Counted from the first letter of the stretch, positions 35,384 to 48,714 are shown. The stretch is DNA of 48,733 bases from Buttiauxella izardii (GCF_003601925.1 NZ_QZWH01000055.1:1-48733), one strand, 5' to 3'. Program-made: numbers and translations. Notes: a model not told the origin generated them from the sequence alone.

Positions 35384-35409
35384 AACGCCGGCACGAGGCC
35401 GGCGTTTTT
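35384..35409. terminator. rplI terminator, bidirectional
   Basis: A 9-bp stem AACGCCGGC / GCCGGCGTT with loop ACGAG, flanked by A-run and T-run, so it can end rplI transcripts from one side and ytfB transcripts from the other. Confidence 0.9.
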
Positions 35410-35428
35410 ACGTGTGAATCAGCGTAAA

Positions 35429-35893
<465 letters not shown>

Positions 35894-35920
35894 TCAAAGT
35901 CGTTAATGGACAGTGGCCGA

Positions 35921-36470
<550 letters not shown>

Positions 36471-36476
36471 TGGAAA

Positions 36477-36945
<469 letters not shown>

Positions 36946-36973
36946 ATAAAGGCGGCCGAAAAATTGACGCGTA

Positions 36974-37002
36974 ATCATACAAGCGGAGCCCAGCAAACTC
37001 AA
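36974..37002 (-). promoter_or_regulatory. rpsF operon promoter
   Basis: Minus-strand TTGAGT (36997-37002) and TATGAT (36974-36979) separated by 17 bp; strong sigma-70 geometry. Confidence 0.7.
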
Positions 37003-37235
37003 GGTAATAGAGAAATTAATTCTTTTGCATGAAGGATGAAACTTCAACACCAGGCTAACTCAGTGAAATCTATAACTTTGAGCTTAATCGCTTAAAATTT
37101 TTGACCAACATCATCAGAAATGGTCGCTTTTTATTCAACCTTGAGGGTTTACACTTGTTCTCATAGGCCGCCACTATTTATTAACAGGAGCGACGACCCC
37201 ATCTGACACATTGAGTTGTAGTGAGGAGGTGGAAT
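37003..37235. other. rpsF/yjfY intergenic region
   Basis: No gene is supported here. The segment holds the yjfY promoter region; AGTGAGGAGGTGG just before yjfY is a strong binding site. Nothing else was recognised. Confidence 0.4.
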
Positions 37236-37511
37236 ATGAAAACTATTGCACTGGCTTTTGCCGCTATTCTTTTGCTTTGTTCAAATGCGACAGCTGCTAT
37301 CAAGATTGATGGTCGTCAGGCCCAAAATATGGACGATGTGATGAGTTTGGGCGTGATTTACATCAATCATAATTTTGCTACTGAGCAAGAGGCCGAAGTC
37401 GCCATTAATGACGATGCGGACCAACACCGAGCAAAGTACTACCACTCAATACTGCTGAGAGAGCCCGATAGCAACGGCAATATGCGCGTCAGCGCTGACA
37501 TCTATCGGTAA
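37236..37511 (+). CDS. yjfY: YjfY, YhcN/DUF1471-family periplasmic protein
   Basis: A 91-residue exported protein with a signal peptide (MKTIALAFAAILLLCSNATA, then AIKIDGRQ). The DUF1471 fold is indicated by AQNMDDVMSLGVIYINHN and the terminal strand NMRVSADIYR. Relatives (BhsA, YhcN, YjfN) are small stress-linked envelope proteins. The ATG at 37236 follows GAGGAGGTGG. Confidence 0.85.
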   Translation: MKTIALAFAAILLLCSNATAAIKIDGRQAQNMDDVMSLGVIYINHNFATEQEAEVAINDDADQHRAKYYHSILLREPDSNGNMRVSADIYR

Positions 37512-37586
37512 ACGAATGCAATGAATGAAGTAGTGAAGTAAAGCGTTAACACCAGGAATACCACAACGACATAGAAAGCCAACGTT

Positions 37587-37611
37587 GCCCCCGCTTGCGG
37601 GGGCTTTTTTT
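37587..37611 (+). terminator. yjfY terminator
   Basis: GCCCCCGC-TT-GCGGGGGC stem followed by seven T residues. Confidence 0.93.
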
Positions 37612-37616
37612 ATCCC

Positions 37617-37728
37617 CGTCATACTTTAAGCTGCCGATGCGTTGACTGCGTCCATGCGCCCTGGTCACATAGTTATCTATGCTCCCAGGGACTTACGTCC
37701 TTGTCGCCTTCCTGCAACTTAAAGTATT
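37617..37728. repeat. ERIC-like element between yjfY and ulaF
   Basis: The ends ATACTTTAAGCTGC and GCAACTTAAAGTAT are inverted, as in ERIC, and enclose a different core (CCCTGGTCACATAG / CTATGCTCCCAGGG). It is a variant related to the two standard ERIC copies in the window. Confidence 0.65.
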
Positions 37729-37758
37729 TAGTGGATAACCACCCAGGTTGCAGAATTC

Positions 37759-38448
37759 CTATTCATTCTGCCCATAATAAGCATTTGCGCCGTGCTTACG
37801 CTGGAAGTGCTTGTTCATCAAATAGCTGTCGATGGGTTTGAGCTGTGGGTTAATTTCACGGGCAATCCACGCCATTCGTGCCACTTCTTCCATCACTACC
37901 GCGTTATGCACCGCATCTTCGACATTCTTTCCCCATGCAAACGGGCCATGCTGATAAACGACAATTCCTGGAGTATGCAGCGGATTAATCTCTCCCAAGG
38001 TTTGAATAATGACCTTTCCGGTATTCAGCTCATATTCACCCTGCACTTCTTCGCAGGTTAATGGGCGAGAACACGGAATATCCCCGAAAAAGTAATCGGC
38101 GTGTGTAGTGCCAAGCGCAGGAATACTTAACCCGGCCTGCGCCCATGCTGTAGCGTGAGTGGAGTGGGTATGAACCACACCGCCAAGTTCGGGGTACTTT
38201 TTATAAAGCGCCAGATGTGTAGCCGTATCCGACGAGGGGCGATATTTCCCTTCAATTACGACTCCGTTCATATCCACGATAACCATGTCATCGGCAGACA
38301 TTGTTTCGTAGGCCACGCCGCTGGGCTTGATGGCAATGCACTGGCGCTCACGGTCAATACCACTGACATTACCCCAGGTAAACGTCACCAGACCATGACG
38401 TGGCAATGCCATATTCGCTTCAAATACCTGCTGTTTAAGCTGCTGCAT
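37759..38448 (-). CDS. ulaF: L-ribulose-5-phosphate 4-epimerase UlaF
   Basis: Last step of L-ascorbate catabolism: converts L-ribulose 5-phosphate to D-xylulose 5-phosphate for the pentose phosphate pathway. The 229-residue protein is a class II aldolase-fold zinc enzyme. Landmarks are [20 protein letters not shown] and the zinc ligands in [17 protein letters not shown]. It overlaps ulaE by 14 nt and is the last gene of ulaABCDEF. Confidence 0.96.
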   Translation of the reverse strand: MQQLKQQVFEANMALPRHGLVTFTWGNVSGIDRERQCIAIKPSGVAYETMSADDMVIVDMNGVVIEGKYRPSSDTATHLALYKKYPELGGVVHTHSTHATAWAQAGLSIPALGTTHADYFFGDIPCSRPLTCEEVQGEYELNTGKVIIQTLGEINPLHTPGIVVYQHGPFAWGKNVEDAVHNAVVMEEVARMAWIAREINPQLKPIDSYLMNKHFQRKHGANAYYGQNE

Positions 38449-39301
38449 GATTAACCTCCACCAGCCCTGCAGAAGCCATGCGAGCTAATACCCAGTCACG
38501 AGCAGCCGTTACCTCAGCGATAGGGTCGGAAGCACTTTCACTCCACATTTCAATCAAATACGGCCCACAATAACCACTGCGTTTCAACGTTTCAAAACAG
38601 CGTTCAAATTCCACTACGCCGGTTCCAAAAGGCACATTTTTAAATATGCCTGGCCGGGTGTCTTTGACATGAACCGCGACGATGTGCCCGCGCCCGGCTT
38701 CCAGTTCCATCTGCACGTCGTTATCCCATGCGGATAAATTGCCGATATCCGGGTAGATTTGAAACCACGGGTTATTCAGGTAATGCGCGTAGCCCATGGC
38801 TTTACTGATGGAATTCATCAATGGGTAATCCATGATTTCCATCGCCAGCGTCACCTGCGCCCGACTCGCCATTTCAACGGCCAGCATCAAACCTTCGCGG
38901 AAACGGCGACGAGTTTCATCATTCGCTTGCTGGTAATAAACGTCATAACCCGCCAGTTGAATCACGCGAATCCCGACATCCTGCGAAAATTCAATGGCTT
39001 TACGCATGATTTCCAGCCCCTGATTGCGCACTGCATCGTCTTCACTGCCCAAGGGAAAGCGGCGGTGTGCACTCAGGCACATTGAAGGAACCCGGACGCC
39101 GGTTTGTGCCACCGCCTGAACGAGAGAAAAGCGCTGCTCACGACTCCAGTCCAGACGCGCCAGGCGTTCGTCAGTTTCATCAATCGACATCTCCACGAAA
39201 TCGAATTCCAGGCTGGCGGCCAGTTGTAACCTTTCCAGCCAGCACTCCCCTGCGGGAAGTGCTTTTTCGTAGATACCCAATGGAACTTGCTTATGCAGCA
39301 T
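38435..39301 (-). CDS. ulaE: L-ribulose-5-phosphate 3-epimerase (xylulose epimerase) UlaE
   Basis: Converts L-xylulose 5-phosphate to L-ribulose 5-phosphate. The 288-residue protein has the TIM-barrel xylose-isomerase-like fold, with [41 protein letters not shown] and [19 protein letters not shown] conserved. It starts 9 nt after ulaD. Confidence 0.96.
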   Translation of the reverse strand: MLHKQVPLGIYEKALPAGECWLERLQLAASLEFDFVEMSIDETDERLARLDWSREQRFSLVQAVAQTGVRVPSMCLSAHRRFPLGSEDDAVRNQGLEIMRKAIEFSQDVGIRVIQLAGYDVYYQQANDETRRRFREGLMLAVEMASRAQVTLAMEIMDYPLMNSISKAMGYAHYLNNPWFQIYPDIGNLSAWDNDVQMELEAGRGHIVAVHVKDTRPGIFKNVPFGTGVVEFERCFETLKRSGYCGPYLIEMWSESASDPIAEVTAARDWVLARMASAGLVEVNHAAA

Positions 39302-39310
39302 GAGCCGTCC

Positions 39311-39967
39311 TTATCCCCAGAGCTGGGCGATGGTGCGTTTGAACTGGCGTGCGGCTTCTACCGGCGAAGCGGCATCACGAATGCTGCGTCCGGCAATAAA
39401 GACGTGAATCGGGATACCTTTAAACAGAGGTAAATCCTCCAGCGCCAGGCCACCGGTAACGGTCACTTTGAAGCCCATATCGGAAAGACGTTTAATGGCA
39501 CTGATATCTGCTTCGCTCCAGGCCACGCCCGCTGCTTGTGCATCACGGCTACGGTGATAAACCACTTGTTCAATTCCGGCAGCGCGCCATTCTTGCGCCT
39601 GTTCCCACGTCCAGAATCCGGTCAGCTCGATTTGTACGTCGCCGTTAAATTCGTGCGCCACTTCCAGCGCGCCTTTGGTGGTGTTGATATCGGCGCAGCA
39701 GATCACCGTTACCCAGTCTGCGTTAGCTTCAAAACACATACGCGAGAGGATTTTCCCGGCATCGGCAATTTTGGCGTCTGCCAGTACAATTTTATGTGGA
39801 TAAAGCGCCTTAAGATCACGCACCGCACGGACACCTTCGCCCACGCAAAGAATGGTGCCCACTTCAATGATGTCGACTTCCTCGGCAATCAGGCGCGTGG
39901 TTTTATAAGCATCTGCCATCGTCTGGTTATCCAGCGCAACTTGCAGCATCGGTAATGAATGAGACAT
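39311..39967 (-). CDS. ulaD: 3-keto-L-gulonate-6-phosphate decarboxylase UlaD
   Basis: Decarboxylates 3-keto-L-gulonate 6-phosphate to L-xylulose 5-phosphate. The 218-residue protein belongs to the orotidine-phosphate-decarboxylase suprafamily. The catalytic [11 protein letters not shown] segment and the phosphate-site [11 protein letters not shown]...[10 protein letters not shown] are present. It lies within the ula operon, 10 nt after ulaC. Confidence 0.97.
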   Translation of the reverse strand: MSHSLPMLQVALDNQTMADAYKTTRLIAEEVDIIEVGTILCVGEGVRAVRDLKALYPHKIVLADAKIADAGKILSRMCFEANADWVTVICCADINTTKGALEVAHEFNGDVQIELTGFWTWEQAQEWRAAGIEQVVYHRSRDAQAAGVAWSEADISAIKRLSDMGFKVTVTGGLALEDLPLFKGIPIHVFIAGRSIRDAASPVEAARQFKRTIAQLWG

Positions 39968-39977
39968 AAAAAGCTCC

Positions 39978-40448
39978 TTAAGCAGTTGCAGACGCCGTAG
40001 CGCGGTCGATTAAATCCAGTACTTCCTGCTCGCTGCGGCAGGCGCGTAAACGTTCAAAATTGGCTTCATCTTCAAACAGGTTAACGATCTGCATTATGCC
40101 GACTTCCTGATGCGTGTTGGCATCCACGGCGGCCATCGTGATAAGGATATCCACCGGGTCGTTATCTTCATGGTTAAACACCAGCGGGTTTTTCAGCGTC
40201 ACCAGTGAGAAGCCTGTACGTTTTACTCCTTCTTCTGGCCGACCATGCGGCATGGCAAGACCCGGTGCGATGACAAAGTAAGGGCCAAATTGCGCTACAC
40301 CATCGAGAATCGCCTGGTAATAGCGCGGCTCGACAACATCGGCATTCACCAGCAAATCGACGCCGATTTTTACCGCCTCCTGCCAGGTTGCAGCCTCGGC
40401 CTGTAGACGAATGGAATGGTTCTGAGCCAAAGAATCACGTAATTTCAT
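39978..40448 (-). CDS. ulaC: Ascorbate PTS component EIIA, UlaC
   Basis: Accepts phosphate from HPr and passes it to UlaB during ascorbate uptake. The 156-residue mannitol/fructose-type EIIA has its active His68 in [12 protein letters not shown] and conserved [16 protein letters not shown]. Same order as E. coli, 9 nt after ulaB. Confidence 0.97.
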   Translation of the reverse strand: MKLRDSLAQNHSIRLQAEAATWQEAVKIGVDLLVNADVVEPRYYQAILDGVAQFGPYFVIAPGLAMPHGRPEEGVKRTGFSLVTLKNPLVFNHEDNDPVDILITMAAVDANTHQEVGIMQIVNLFEDEANFERLRACRSEQEVLDLIDRATASATA

Positions 40449-40457
40449 CGGCGCTCC

Positions 40458-40763
40458 TTACTTCATATCCTGTGGGAAATGTTCGCGAATCACGTCCATC
40501 AGTTTCGGGCCGAAATCTGCGGCAGAAAGCATGTTGCGAACTCCCACCACGTGTTTATTGCCCGACACGGTGATTTCACTGGCGACATGCGTCGAAGCAA
40601 CAATGATGTCAGCACTGCTTAGCTCACTTTTGTATTCACCTACCGCGCAGCTATTAACGGTATGGTTAATCCCTTCCTGAGTAAGAAACTGATCCACTTT
40701 CATTTTCATAATCATGGAACTGCCTTGCCCACAGCCACAAACAGCGAGAATGCGTACGGTCAT
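40458..40763 (-). CDS. ulaB: Ascorbate PTS component EIIB, UlaB
   Basis: A 101-residue EIIB domain that transfers phosphate to ascorbate in the UlaA channel. Cys9 in the P-loop [19 protein letters not shown] is the phosphorylated residue. It is separated from ulaA by 12 nt. Confidence 0.97.
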   Translation of the reverse strand: MTVRILAVCGCGQGSSMIMKMKVDQFLTQEGINHTVNSCAVGEYKSELSSADIIVASTHVASEITVSGNKHVVGVRNMLSAADFGPKLMDVIREHFPQDMK

Positions 40764-40775
40764 AATCTCAATTCC

Positions 40776-42548
<1,773 letters not shown>

Positions 42549-43613
42549 ATGAGTAAGGTTAAGACGATTACCCGCGAGTCCTGGATATTGAATACCTTTC
42601 CTGAATGGGGAAGCTGGCTGAATGAAGAGATTGAACAGGAAGTCGTGGCTCCTGGAACTTTCGCTATGTGGTGGCTGGGTTGCACGGGTATCTGGTTGAA
42701 ATCTCAGGGTGGGGCGAATGTTTGCGTTGATTTTTGGTGTGGCACGGGCAAGCAAAGCCACGGCAATCCGCTGATGAAACAGGGCCACCAAATGCAGCGC
42801 ATGGCGGGTGTTGAAAAATTACAGCCGAACCTGCGCACCACGCCATTTGTGCTCGATCCTTTCGCCATTCGCAGTATTGATGCGGTGCTTTCAACACACG
42901 ATCACAACGATCATATCGACGTCAACGTTGCTGCCGCCGTGATGCAAAATTGCGCCGATGATGTGCCGTTTATTGGGCCGCAAACCTGCGTAGATTTGTG
43001 GATTGGCTGGGGTGTTCCGAGCGAACGCTGCATTGTGATGAAACCCGGTGACATCGTAAAAGTGAAAGATATTGAAATTCACGCACTCGATGCCTTTGAT
43101 CGCACTGCACTTATCACCTTACCCGCAGGAGAAAAGGCTGCTGGCGTATTACCAGACGGCATGGATCAACGCGCGGTGAACTATTTATTTAAAACGCCAG
43201 GGGGCAATCTTTACCACAGTGGAGATTCCCACTATTCCAACTATTACGCAAAGCACGGAAATGACCATCAGATTGATGTGGCTCTGGGATCATATGGTGA
43301 GAACCCACGCGGCATTACCGACAAAATGACCAGTGCCGATATCTTGCGTATGGCTGAGTCCCTGAATACTAAAGTGGTGATTCCTTTTCACCATGATATC
43401 TGGTCGAATTTCCAGGCCGATCCACAAGAGATCCGCGTACTGTGGAATATGAAGAAAGATCGTCTGAAATATGGCTTTAAGCCCTTTATCTGGCAGGTGG
43501 GCGGCAAATTTACCTGGCCGTTGGATAAAGACCTATTCGAGTATCACTACCCGCGTGGGTTTGATGATTGCTTTACCTTGGAACCTGATTTGCCGTTTAA
43601 ATCATTCCTGTAA
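42549..43613 (+). CDS. ulaG: L-ascorbate-6-phosphate lactonase UlaG
   Basis: Opens the lactone of L-ascorbate 6-phosphate, the first cytoplasmic step. The 354-residue metallo-beta-lactamase-fold enzyme has its metal site in [11 protein letters not shown] and further ligands in [11 protein letters not shown] and [10 protein letters not shown]. It is nearly identical to E. coli UlaG. The second of two adjacent ATGs is used, 8 nt from GGAGGA; starting at 42546 would add one Met. Confidence 0.97.
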   Translation: MSKVKTITRESWILNTFPEWGSWLNEEIEQEVVAPGTFAMWWLGCTGIWLKSQGGANVCVDFWCGTGKQSHGNPLMKQGHQMQRMAGVEKLQPNLRTTPFVLDPFAIRSIDAVLSTHDHNDHIDVNVAAAVMQNCADDVPFIGPQTCVDLWIGWGVPSERCIVMKPGDIVKVKDIEIHALDAFDRTALITLPAGEKAAGVLPDGMDQRAVNYLFKTPGGNLYHSGDSHYSNYYAKHGNDHQIDVALGSYGENPRGITDKMTSADILRMAESLNTKVVIPFHHDIWSNFQADPQEIRVLWNMKKDRLKYGFKPFIWQVGGKFTWPLDKDLFEYHYPRGFDDCFTLEPDLPFKSFL

Positions 43614-43662
43614 TGTCCAGATGCCGGGAGCATTACCCGGCTTTTCTTTTAGGCATTTCATC

Positions 43663-43678
43663 ATTTATCAAATATCAT
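43663..43678 (+). promoter_or_regulatory. Possible UlaR half-site upstream of ulaR
   Basis: ATTTATCAAATATCAT repeats the leading part of the ulaA/ulaG operators, about 30 bp before the ulaR start. Autoregulation is inference. Confidence 0.4.
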
Positions 43679-43709
43679 CTTAAAAAATCATCTTTCATCG
43701 GAAATTAGC

Positions 43710-44465
43710 ATGACAGAAGCACAACGCCATCAGATCCTGCTTGATCTACTTCAGCAAACAGGATTTGTTACGGTTGAACAAGTTATGGAACGGCTTGCTA
43801 TTTCTCCAGCGACCGCGCGACGCGACATTAATAAGTTGGATGAAAGCGGCAGGCTGAAAAAAGTCCGTAACGGTGCCGAAGCGATTAGCCAGCAGCGATT
43901 ACGCTGGACGCCGATGAATATTCATCTGGCACAGAATCACGATGAAAAGAGCCGTATTGCCACTGCTGCCTCGGCGCTTGTAAAGCAGGGTGAAAGTGTT
44001 GTGATCAACTGCGGATCGACGGCTTTTTTACTCGGCCAACAGATTTGCGGCAAGCCAGTGCAAATCATCACAAACTACCTGCCGCTGGCGAATTATCTCA
44101 TCGATCAAGAGCATGAAAGCGTGGTGATCATGGGTGGGCAATACAATAAAAGCCATTCGATTACGCTTGGTCCTCAGGACAACGAAACGTCGCTGTATGC
44201 CGGGCATTGGATGTTTACCAGCGGAAAGGGTTTAACAGCTGAAGGCCTTTATAAAACCGATATGCTAACGGCGATGGCAGAACAGAAAATGCTGGGTGTA
44301 ATCGGTAAATTAGCGGTGCTGGTTGATAGCTCTAAAGTCGGGCAACGAGCGGGCATGTTATTTAGCCGGGCAGAACAAATTGATTTAGTGATTACTGGCA
44401 AGCAGGCCAGCCCTGAGGTAGTCAAAAAGCTTGAAGCTCAGGGCGTGCAGGTCATTCTGGTGTGA
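43710..44465 (+). CDS. ulaR: UlaR, DeoR-family repressor of the ula regulon
   Basis: A 251-residue regulator. The N-terminal DeoR helix-turn-helix is [25 protein letters not shown] (landmark in parts: [23 protein letters not shown]). The C-terminal sugar-phosphate-binding domain has [16 protein letters not shown] and [15 protein letters not shown]-ascorbate 6-phosphate is the inducer in E. coli. Its stop codon is immediately followed, base to base, by the stop of convergent yjfP. Confidence 0.97.
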   Translation: MTEAQRHQILLDLLQQTGFVTVEQVMERLAISPATARRDINKLDESGRLKKVRNGAEAISQQRLRWTPMNIHLAQNHDEKSRIATAASALVKQGESVVINCGSTAFLLGQQICGKPVQIITNYLPLANYLIDQEHESVVIMGGQYNKSHSITLGPQDNETSLYAGHWMFTSGKGLTAEGLYKTDMLTAMAEQKMLGVIGKLAVLVDSSKVGQRAGMLFSRAEQIDLVITGKQASPEVVKKLEAQGVQVILV

Positions 44466-45191
44466 TCAGAGGTTTTCGCTAAAGAAGCGCCTGGCGGCTT
44501 CTAATGCCGTCGGCGTAATGCGATGTTTGACGCCAGGTTCCCGTAAACAGGTCATCTGTTTATCCAGGCCTTTCTCAATCAACGCTTGCTCCAGACGCCA
44601 TGTTTCTGCCGCCGGAACCACATCATCCTGTTCACCATGCCACAGCAAAAGTGGCCGGTTTCCAATCTTTTCCAGTTGATGGCTGATGTCGTAATTTGCA
44701 AGTTCGTTAAGTGATTCAAGATCCAACGCCTGCGGCGGAAACAAATTCTTCCCAAGCGAGATGAAATATCCTGATCCCATCAGGCACGCAACGCATCGTA
44801 CTTGCGAATAACGCGCCATAATTCCTAAAGCCGTCATGCCCCCCATCGATGCCCCGCCTACAGCAACGCGCTGTTCATCAACTGGGTAGCGCTCAGCCAG
44901 GGCCTGGTGAAGCTGGGAAAATTCGTCAATATTACTTTTGAGAATCGACCAGAATTGATACAGGCGCGCGGTTTCGTCACCATCAAAACGCGCCCCATGT
45001 TGTTTGGCATCAGGCATAATTACGCGCATTCCAGACTGAGCTAGCGCCACGGCAAAGTAGCTGTAAACCAGCTTCGACGATGTAAAACCATGATAAAAAT
45101 ACACAACGGGAAGTTGGCTCTCTTTTTTTCCGGTGGGTACAGCATGCAGAACTTCAATACCAGCCAACTCTTCGGTGTAAATTTCTATCAT
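44466..45191 (-). CDS. yjfP: YjfP, alpha/beta-hydrolase esterase
   Basis: A 241-residue cytoplasmic carboxylesterase. VVYFYHGFTSSKLVYSYF supplies the oxyanion region, GGASMGGMTALG is the nucleophile elbow with the catalytic Ser, and LLLWHGEQDDVVPAAET and KHRITPTALEAA carry the Asp and His of the triad. E. coli YjfP hydrolyses short acyl esters in vitro; its natural substrate is not known. Confidence 0.93.
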   Translation of the reverse strand: MIEIYTEELAGIEVLHAVPTGKKESQLPVVYFYHGFTSSKLVYSYFAVALAQSGMRVIMPDAKQHGARFDGDETARLYQFWSILKSNIDEFSQLHQALAERYPVDEQRVAVGGASMGGMTALGIMARYSQVRCVACLMGSGYFISLGKNLFPPQALDLESLNELANYDISHQLEKIGNRPLLLWHGEQDDVVPAAETWRLEQALIEKGLDKQMTCLREPGVKHRITPTALEAARRFFSENL

Positions 45192-45385
45192 GGGATTCGT
45201 TCCGTATCAGGGTGAGACTTCCTTTGTAAGCCAGCAAAATGGGGATGGCAAGCTATTGGCGCTCGTGGAGAATTCCTAACTATGAGATCTGCTTAGCGGT
45301 TTTCATTCGAAAGCGACCAAAAAGCGCGGGGAAGCTAACAGAATGGGAACATTCCCTCATCTGCGAAAAAAACCGGAGCTACAAT

Positions 45386-45715
45386 ATGACTATTAAGAGA
45401 CGAGAAACGATCATGCGACTGCTATCCGCTTTGCTGCTTGCGACCACACTCAGCGCCTGTAGCGTGTTACAAGGTACGCCGCAACCTGCTCCGCCAGCAA
45501 CCGGAACGCCTCAGGAAATCCAGCGTTATCAGACGCAGGGTTTAACCAAAATAGGATCTGTGACGGCACTTGAGCACGGTTCCCCAATGGATACGGAAAC
45601 GGCGCTGAAAGAAAAGGCCGTTGCTGCAAAAGCCGATTACTACGTCATCGTGATGAACGATGAAACGGTGGTGCCGGGTCAGTGGTATGCCCAGGCGATT
45701 TTGTACCGTAAGTAA
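45386..45715 (+). CDS. bsmA: BsmA (YjfO), biofilm-stress lipoprotein
   Basis: A 109-residue outer-envelope lipoprotein of the YhcN/DUF1471 family. The lipobox LSAC (Cys25) follows a hydrophobic stretch LLSALLLATT. The mature part has VLQGTPQPAPP, QRYQTQGLTKIGSV and the terminal strand GQWYAQAILYRK. The E. coli protein contributes to biofilm stress responses. I chose ATG at 45386, 7 nt after GGAG, giving the same length as E. coli BsmA. Confidence 0.9.
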   Translation: MTIKRRETIMRLLSALLLATTLSACSVLQGTPQPAPPATGTPQEIQRYQTQGLTKIGSVTALEHGSPMDTETALKEKAVAAKADYYVIVMNDETVVPGQWYAQAILYRK

Positions 45716-45865
45716 TTTGCCTCTGCTTATTTATGCAGATTTACAAAGCCTTGCACCAATTGATCGTTTGTTATGCACAATGAACCTCAGCCAATGGACA
45801 GGTCTGGAGTTCGCCAACGCGAAGGAATGCCCTGCTGATTTAGGGTAAGTAAAAAGGAGTTAATT

Positions 45866-46141
45866 ATGAAACGGTCGCTTGCCTTAACCTCACTATTGTT
45901 GTCGGTTGGGTTAATCACAACATCAGCGCAATCGGCAGAAGATGTCGCCGCAGATTGTGTGACGGGTTTGAACGAAATCGGCATGATTTCAGTCAATGGT
46001 ATTGCCGGTAGCGTGCAAGATGTGGAAAAAGTGATTGCCTTAAAGGCTGATGAACACGGTGCGTCGTATTATCGCATCGTGAAAATGCAGGAAAACCAGC
46101 TTGCTGAAGGCTGGCGTGTACAAGCTATTATTTATGCATAA
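45866..46141 (+). CDS. yjfN: YjfN, small periplasmic DUF1471 protein
   Basis: A 91-residue exported protein with a signal peptide (MKRSLALTSLLLSVGLITTSAQSA) and the family sequence ADCVTGLNEIGMISVNGIAG...RVQAIIYA, close to E. coli YjfN. The E. coli protein has been linked to activation of the periplasmic protease DegP. AAGGAG precedes the start. It sits directly downstream of bsmA, a paralogous fold. Confidence 0.93.
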   Translation: MKRSLALTSLLLSVGLITTSAQSAEDVAADCVTGLNEIGMISVNGIAGSVQDVEKVIALKADEHGASYYRIVKMQENQLAEGWRVQAIIYA

Positions 46142-46143
46142 AT

Positions 46144-46190
46144 AAGCCAGCGGCCATTTAACTCATTTTTGTGGCGCTGGCTTAGTTTTT
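46144..46190. terminator. Terminator shared by yjfN and aidB
   Basis: AAGCCAGCG / CGCTGGCTT arms enclose a 22-nt loop and are followed by a T-run on the plus strand and TTATTTAT on the minus strand, so it can work in both directions. Confidence 0.8.
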
Positions 46191-46191
46191 C

Positions 46192-47826
46192 CTATCCTGT
46201 GCGTCCCGTCGCCCGCAGCAAAACATCAATTAATACCTGATTCGGTAACACGCTTTCTCCCCGCGAGTCCAACATCATTCGGCACCAGGCTTCCCCTAAT
46301 GGCGGAGACAGATGCTGCAACACTTGCGAACCCGTTGCCAGCAATGCCAATTGACGAGTGATTTCCCTGCCCCATTCCTCTTGTGGCTTATGCAACCGTT
46401 GTTGCAGTTGCCGCCAGCTACGGTCGAAATGTCGGTTTTGCCCTTTCACTTCATCAAATTCAGTATGCAGCATTTCCATAGCACCGGGCTGTTTTGCAAG
46501 GACTCGCAACACGTCCAGACTCATGATATTGCCGGAACCTTCCCAGATGCTGTTCACTGGCATTTCACGATAGATGCGCGGCAGTTCGCTTTCTTCGCAG
46601 TAACCCGCGCCACCGAGAACTTCCATGGCTTCTGCCACAAACGGGATGCCTGATTTACAGATGCTAAATTTGGCAGCCGGTGTAAATAGGCGGCTGTAGG
46701 CTAATTCATGTGGATTGCCGGGTGATTCCCAGGCCCGGGCCAGTCTGAACAGAAACGCTGTTTGCCCTTCAAGCTGCAAAGCCATACGCCCCAGAACCTG
46801 GCGCATAATCGGTAAATCAATCAGTGTTTTGCCGAAAGCCTGCCGTTGATGAGCATGATACAACGCAACGGAGAGCGCACGGCGCATTAAGCCGTGGCTT
46901 CCCAGCGCACAGTCAAAGCGAGTGTAACCGCCCATTTTCAGAATCGAGCGAACACCCTCACCTTCTTCGCCGATAAGCCAGGCAGTGGCATCACAAAACT
47001 CCACTTCGCTGCTGGCGTTCGAACGGTTGCCGAGTTTGTCTTTCAAACGCTCAAAACGAACCTGGTTGCGTTGTCCATCGGGTAAAAATCGCGGTAAGAA
47101 GAAGCATGAAAGCCCGCCTTTTGCCTGAGCCAGTACCAAATGAGCATCACTTTGCGGAACAGAGAAAAACCATTTGTGCCCGACCAGACGGTACATTTCA
47201 CCGGGGCCACGCTTATCGATAGGTTCCGCACGCGTGGTGTTACTCAGCACATCCGAGCCGCCTTGTTTCTCGGTCATCCCCATGCCAATCAACAGGCCGC
47301 GCTTTTGTGCTCCGGGCGAAAGATGGGCGTCATAACGGTCACTGAGCAGGGGCTTAAGCCAGGAGTGAAACTCTTTCGGCAGAGATTTTTGCAATAGGGG
47401 AATCGCCCCGAATGTCATGGTTATCGGGCATAACGTACCCGCCTCCACTTGTGCATGTTGAACAAAACGCGCGGCACGAGCGACAAACGAGCCCTGGCGC
47501 GCATCTTCCTGCCACGGCAAATTATGTACCCGGTTTGCGCAGAGTCCCTGCATCAGAAGATGCCAGGCTGGATAAAAGCGCACATCATCGAGTCGTTCGC
47601 CGCTGGAGTCGTAGCGCAGTAATTCCGGTGGATTTGCATTTGCCAGCCGACCAAGTTCCAGCGATTCAGCCGAGCCCAGTTGCTGCCCAATGCTCGCCAG
47701 AAGTTCAGCATCCCAGCCAGCCCCTTCACGGGCGACGGCCTCGGTTAACGAGATATCAGAAAGGAAAAGGTTACTGTTGTTGAGGGGTATCGGTTGGTTA
47801 AAAACGGTGTGAGTTTGCCAGCGCAT
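46192..47826 (-). CDS. aidB: AidB, acyl-CoA-dehydrogenase-like alkylation-response protein
   Basis: A 544-residue flavoprotein of the adaptive response to DNA alkylation, thought to protect DNA. The acyl-CoA-dehydrogenase core includes MGMTEKQGGSDVLSNTTRAE, RLVGHKWFFSVPQSDAHLVL, KLGNRSNASSEVEF and EVLGGAGYCEESELPRIYREM. The C-terminal domain, which binds DNA in E. coli AidB, is present (about 440-544). The ATG at 47826 (MRWQTHTVFNQPIPL) follows GGAGGGAAC; five upstream codons (MGGNT) overlap that site and are rejected. Confidence 0.96.
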   Translation of the reverse strand: MRWQTHTVFNQPIPLNNSNLFLSDISLTEAVAREGAGWDAELLASIGQQLGSAESLELGRLANANPPELLRYDSSGERLDDVRFYPAWHLLMQGLCANRVHNLPWQEDARQGSFVARAARFVQHAQVEAGTLCPITMTFGAIPLLQKSLPKEFHSWLKPLLSDRYDAHLSPGAQKRGLLIGMGMTEKQGGSDVLSNTTRAEPIDKRGPGEMYRLVGHKWFFSVPQSDAHLVLAQAKGGLSCFFLPRFLPDGQRNQVRFERLKDKLGNRSNASSEVEFCDATAWLIGEEGEGVRSILKMGGYTRFDCALGSHGLMRRALSVALYHAHQRQAFGKTLIDLPIMRQVLGRMALQLEGQTAFLFRLARAWESPGNPHELAYSRLFTPAAKFSICKSGIPFVAEAMEVLGGAGYCEESELPRIYREMPVNSIWEGSGNIMSLDVLRVLAKQPGAMEMLHTEFDEVKGQNRHFDRSWRQLQQRLHKPQEEWGREITRQLALLATGSQVLQHLSPPLGEAWCRMMLDSRGESVLPNQVLIDVLLRATGRTG

Positions 47827-47903
47827 CGTGTTCCCTCCCATTTATGGCATTGCCATTTGTATGGACGGTGACAGCAGTTATGCATGGAGGGGGATCACAA
47901 AGC

Positions 47904-47921
47904 GGGGTGCGAACGCACCCC
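47904..47921 (-). terminator. rlmB terminator
   Basis: GGGGTGCG-AA-CGCACCCC stem 9 bp past the rlmB stop; the T-tail is short (GCTTTGTG), so termination may be partial. Confidence 0.65.
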
Positions 47922-47929
47922 ACGGGAAA

Positions 47930-48661
47930 TTAACTGCGCTGACGCACAGCTTCAAACAGGCAAATACCGGTCGCTACAGAGACGTTCAGTGAAGAAACCG
48001 TTCCGGCCATTGGGATGCTGATCAATTCATCGCAATGTTCGCGAGTCAGACGACGCATACCTTCGCCTTCAGCGCCCATCACCAGCGCCATTGGGCCGGT
48101 CATTTTGCTCTGGAACAAGGTGTGATCGGCTTCGCCAGCCGTACCCACGATCCAGACGTTCGATTCCTGCAATAAACGCATAGTACGCGCCAGGTTGGTC
48201 ACGCTGATAAGCGGAACGTTCTCAGCGGCACCACATGCGACTTTTTTGGCCGTTGCGTTCAGTTGCGCGGAGCGGTCTTTCGGAACGATAACCGCATGTA
48301 CCCCTGCGGCATCAGCGCTACGCAGGCAGGCACCGAGGTTGTGCGGGTCGGTTACACCATCCAGAATCAGCAAGAACGGGGTATCGATGCTGGCCAGCAG
48401 GTCTGGAATGTCATTTTCCTGATACTGACGGCCTGGCTTCACGCGAGCAATAATGCCCTGGTGCACAGCGCCTTCAGATTTTTCATCCAGCCACTGGCGG
48501 TTTGCCATTTGAACCGGCACACCCTGGGCTTCCAGCGCATGGATTAAAGGCATCAGACGTTTGTCTTCACGGCCTTTAAGAATAAAGACTTCCCGAAAAC
48601 GCTGGGGGGCGTTATCAAGTAGCGCCTGGACGGCGTGGATGCCGTAAATCATTTCACTCAT
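47930..48661 (-). CDS. rlmB: 23S rRNA 2'-O-methyltransferase RlmB
   Basis: Methylates the 2'-OH of G2251 in the ribosomal P-loop. The 243-residue SPOUT (TrmH-type) enzyme has an N-terminal L30e-like RNA-binding domain ([20 protein letters not shown]). The catalytic trefoil knot follows with [36 protein letters not shown] and [17 protein letters not shown] (quoted as landmarks). I use the ATG giving MSEM, as in E. coli; a GTG three codons upstream is possible but unlikely. In E. coli it follows rnr, which would lie just off the right edge. Confidence 0.97.
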   Translation of the reverse strand: MSEMIYGIHAVQALLDNAPQRFREVFILKGREDKRLMPLIHALEAQGVPVQMANRQWLDEKSEGAVHQGIIARVKPGRQYQENDIPDLLASIDTPFLLILDGVTDPHNLGACLRSADAAGVHAVIVPKDRSAQLNATAKKVACGAAENVPLISVTNLARTMRLLQESNVWIVGTAGEADHTLFQSKMTGPMALVMGAEGEGMRRLTREHCDELISIPMAGTVSSLNVSVATGICLFEAVRQRS

Positions 48662-48714
48662 TGGTGTCACTCGTTTCAGCCGCAGATGCGACGGTGTTTA
48701 ATGCTTAAGATGGT

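Noticed and set aside
47842-47903. Ada-binding promoter elements for aidB
   Set aside because: Searched for the Ada box pair known from E. coli (AATT and GCAA type elements) upstream of the start; only weak fragments were found.
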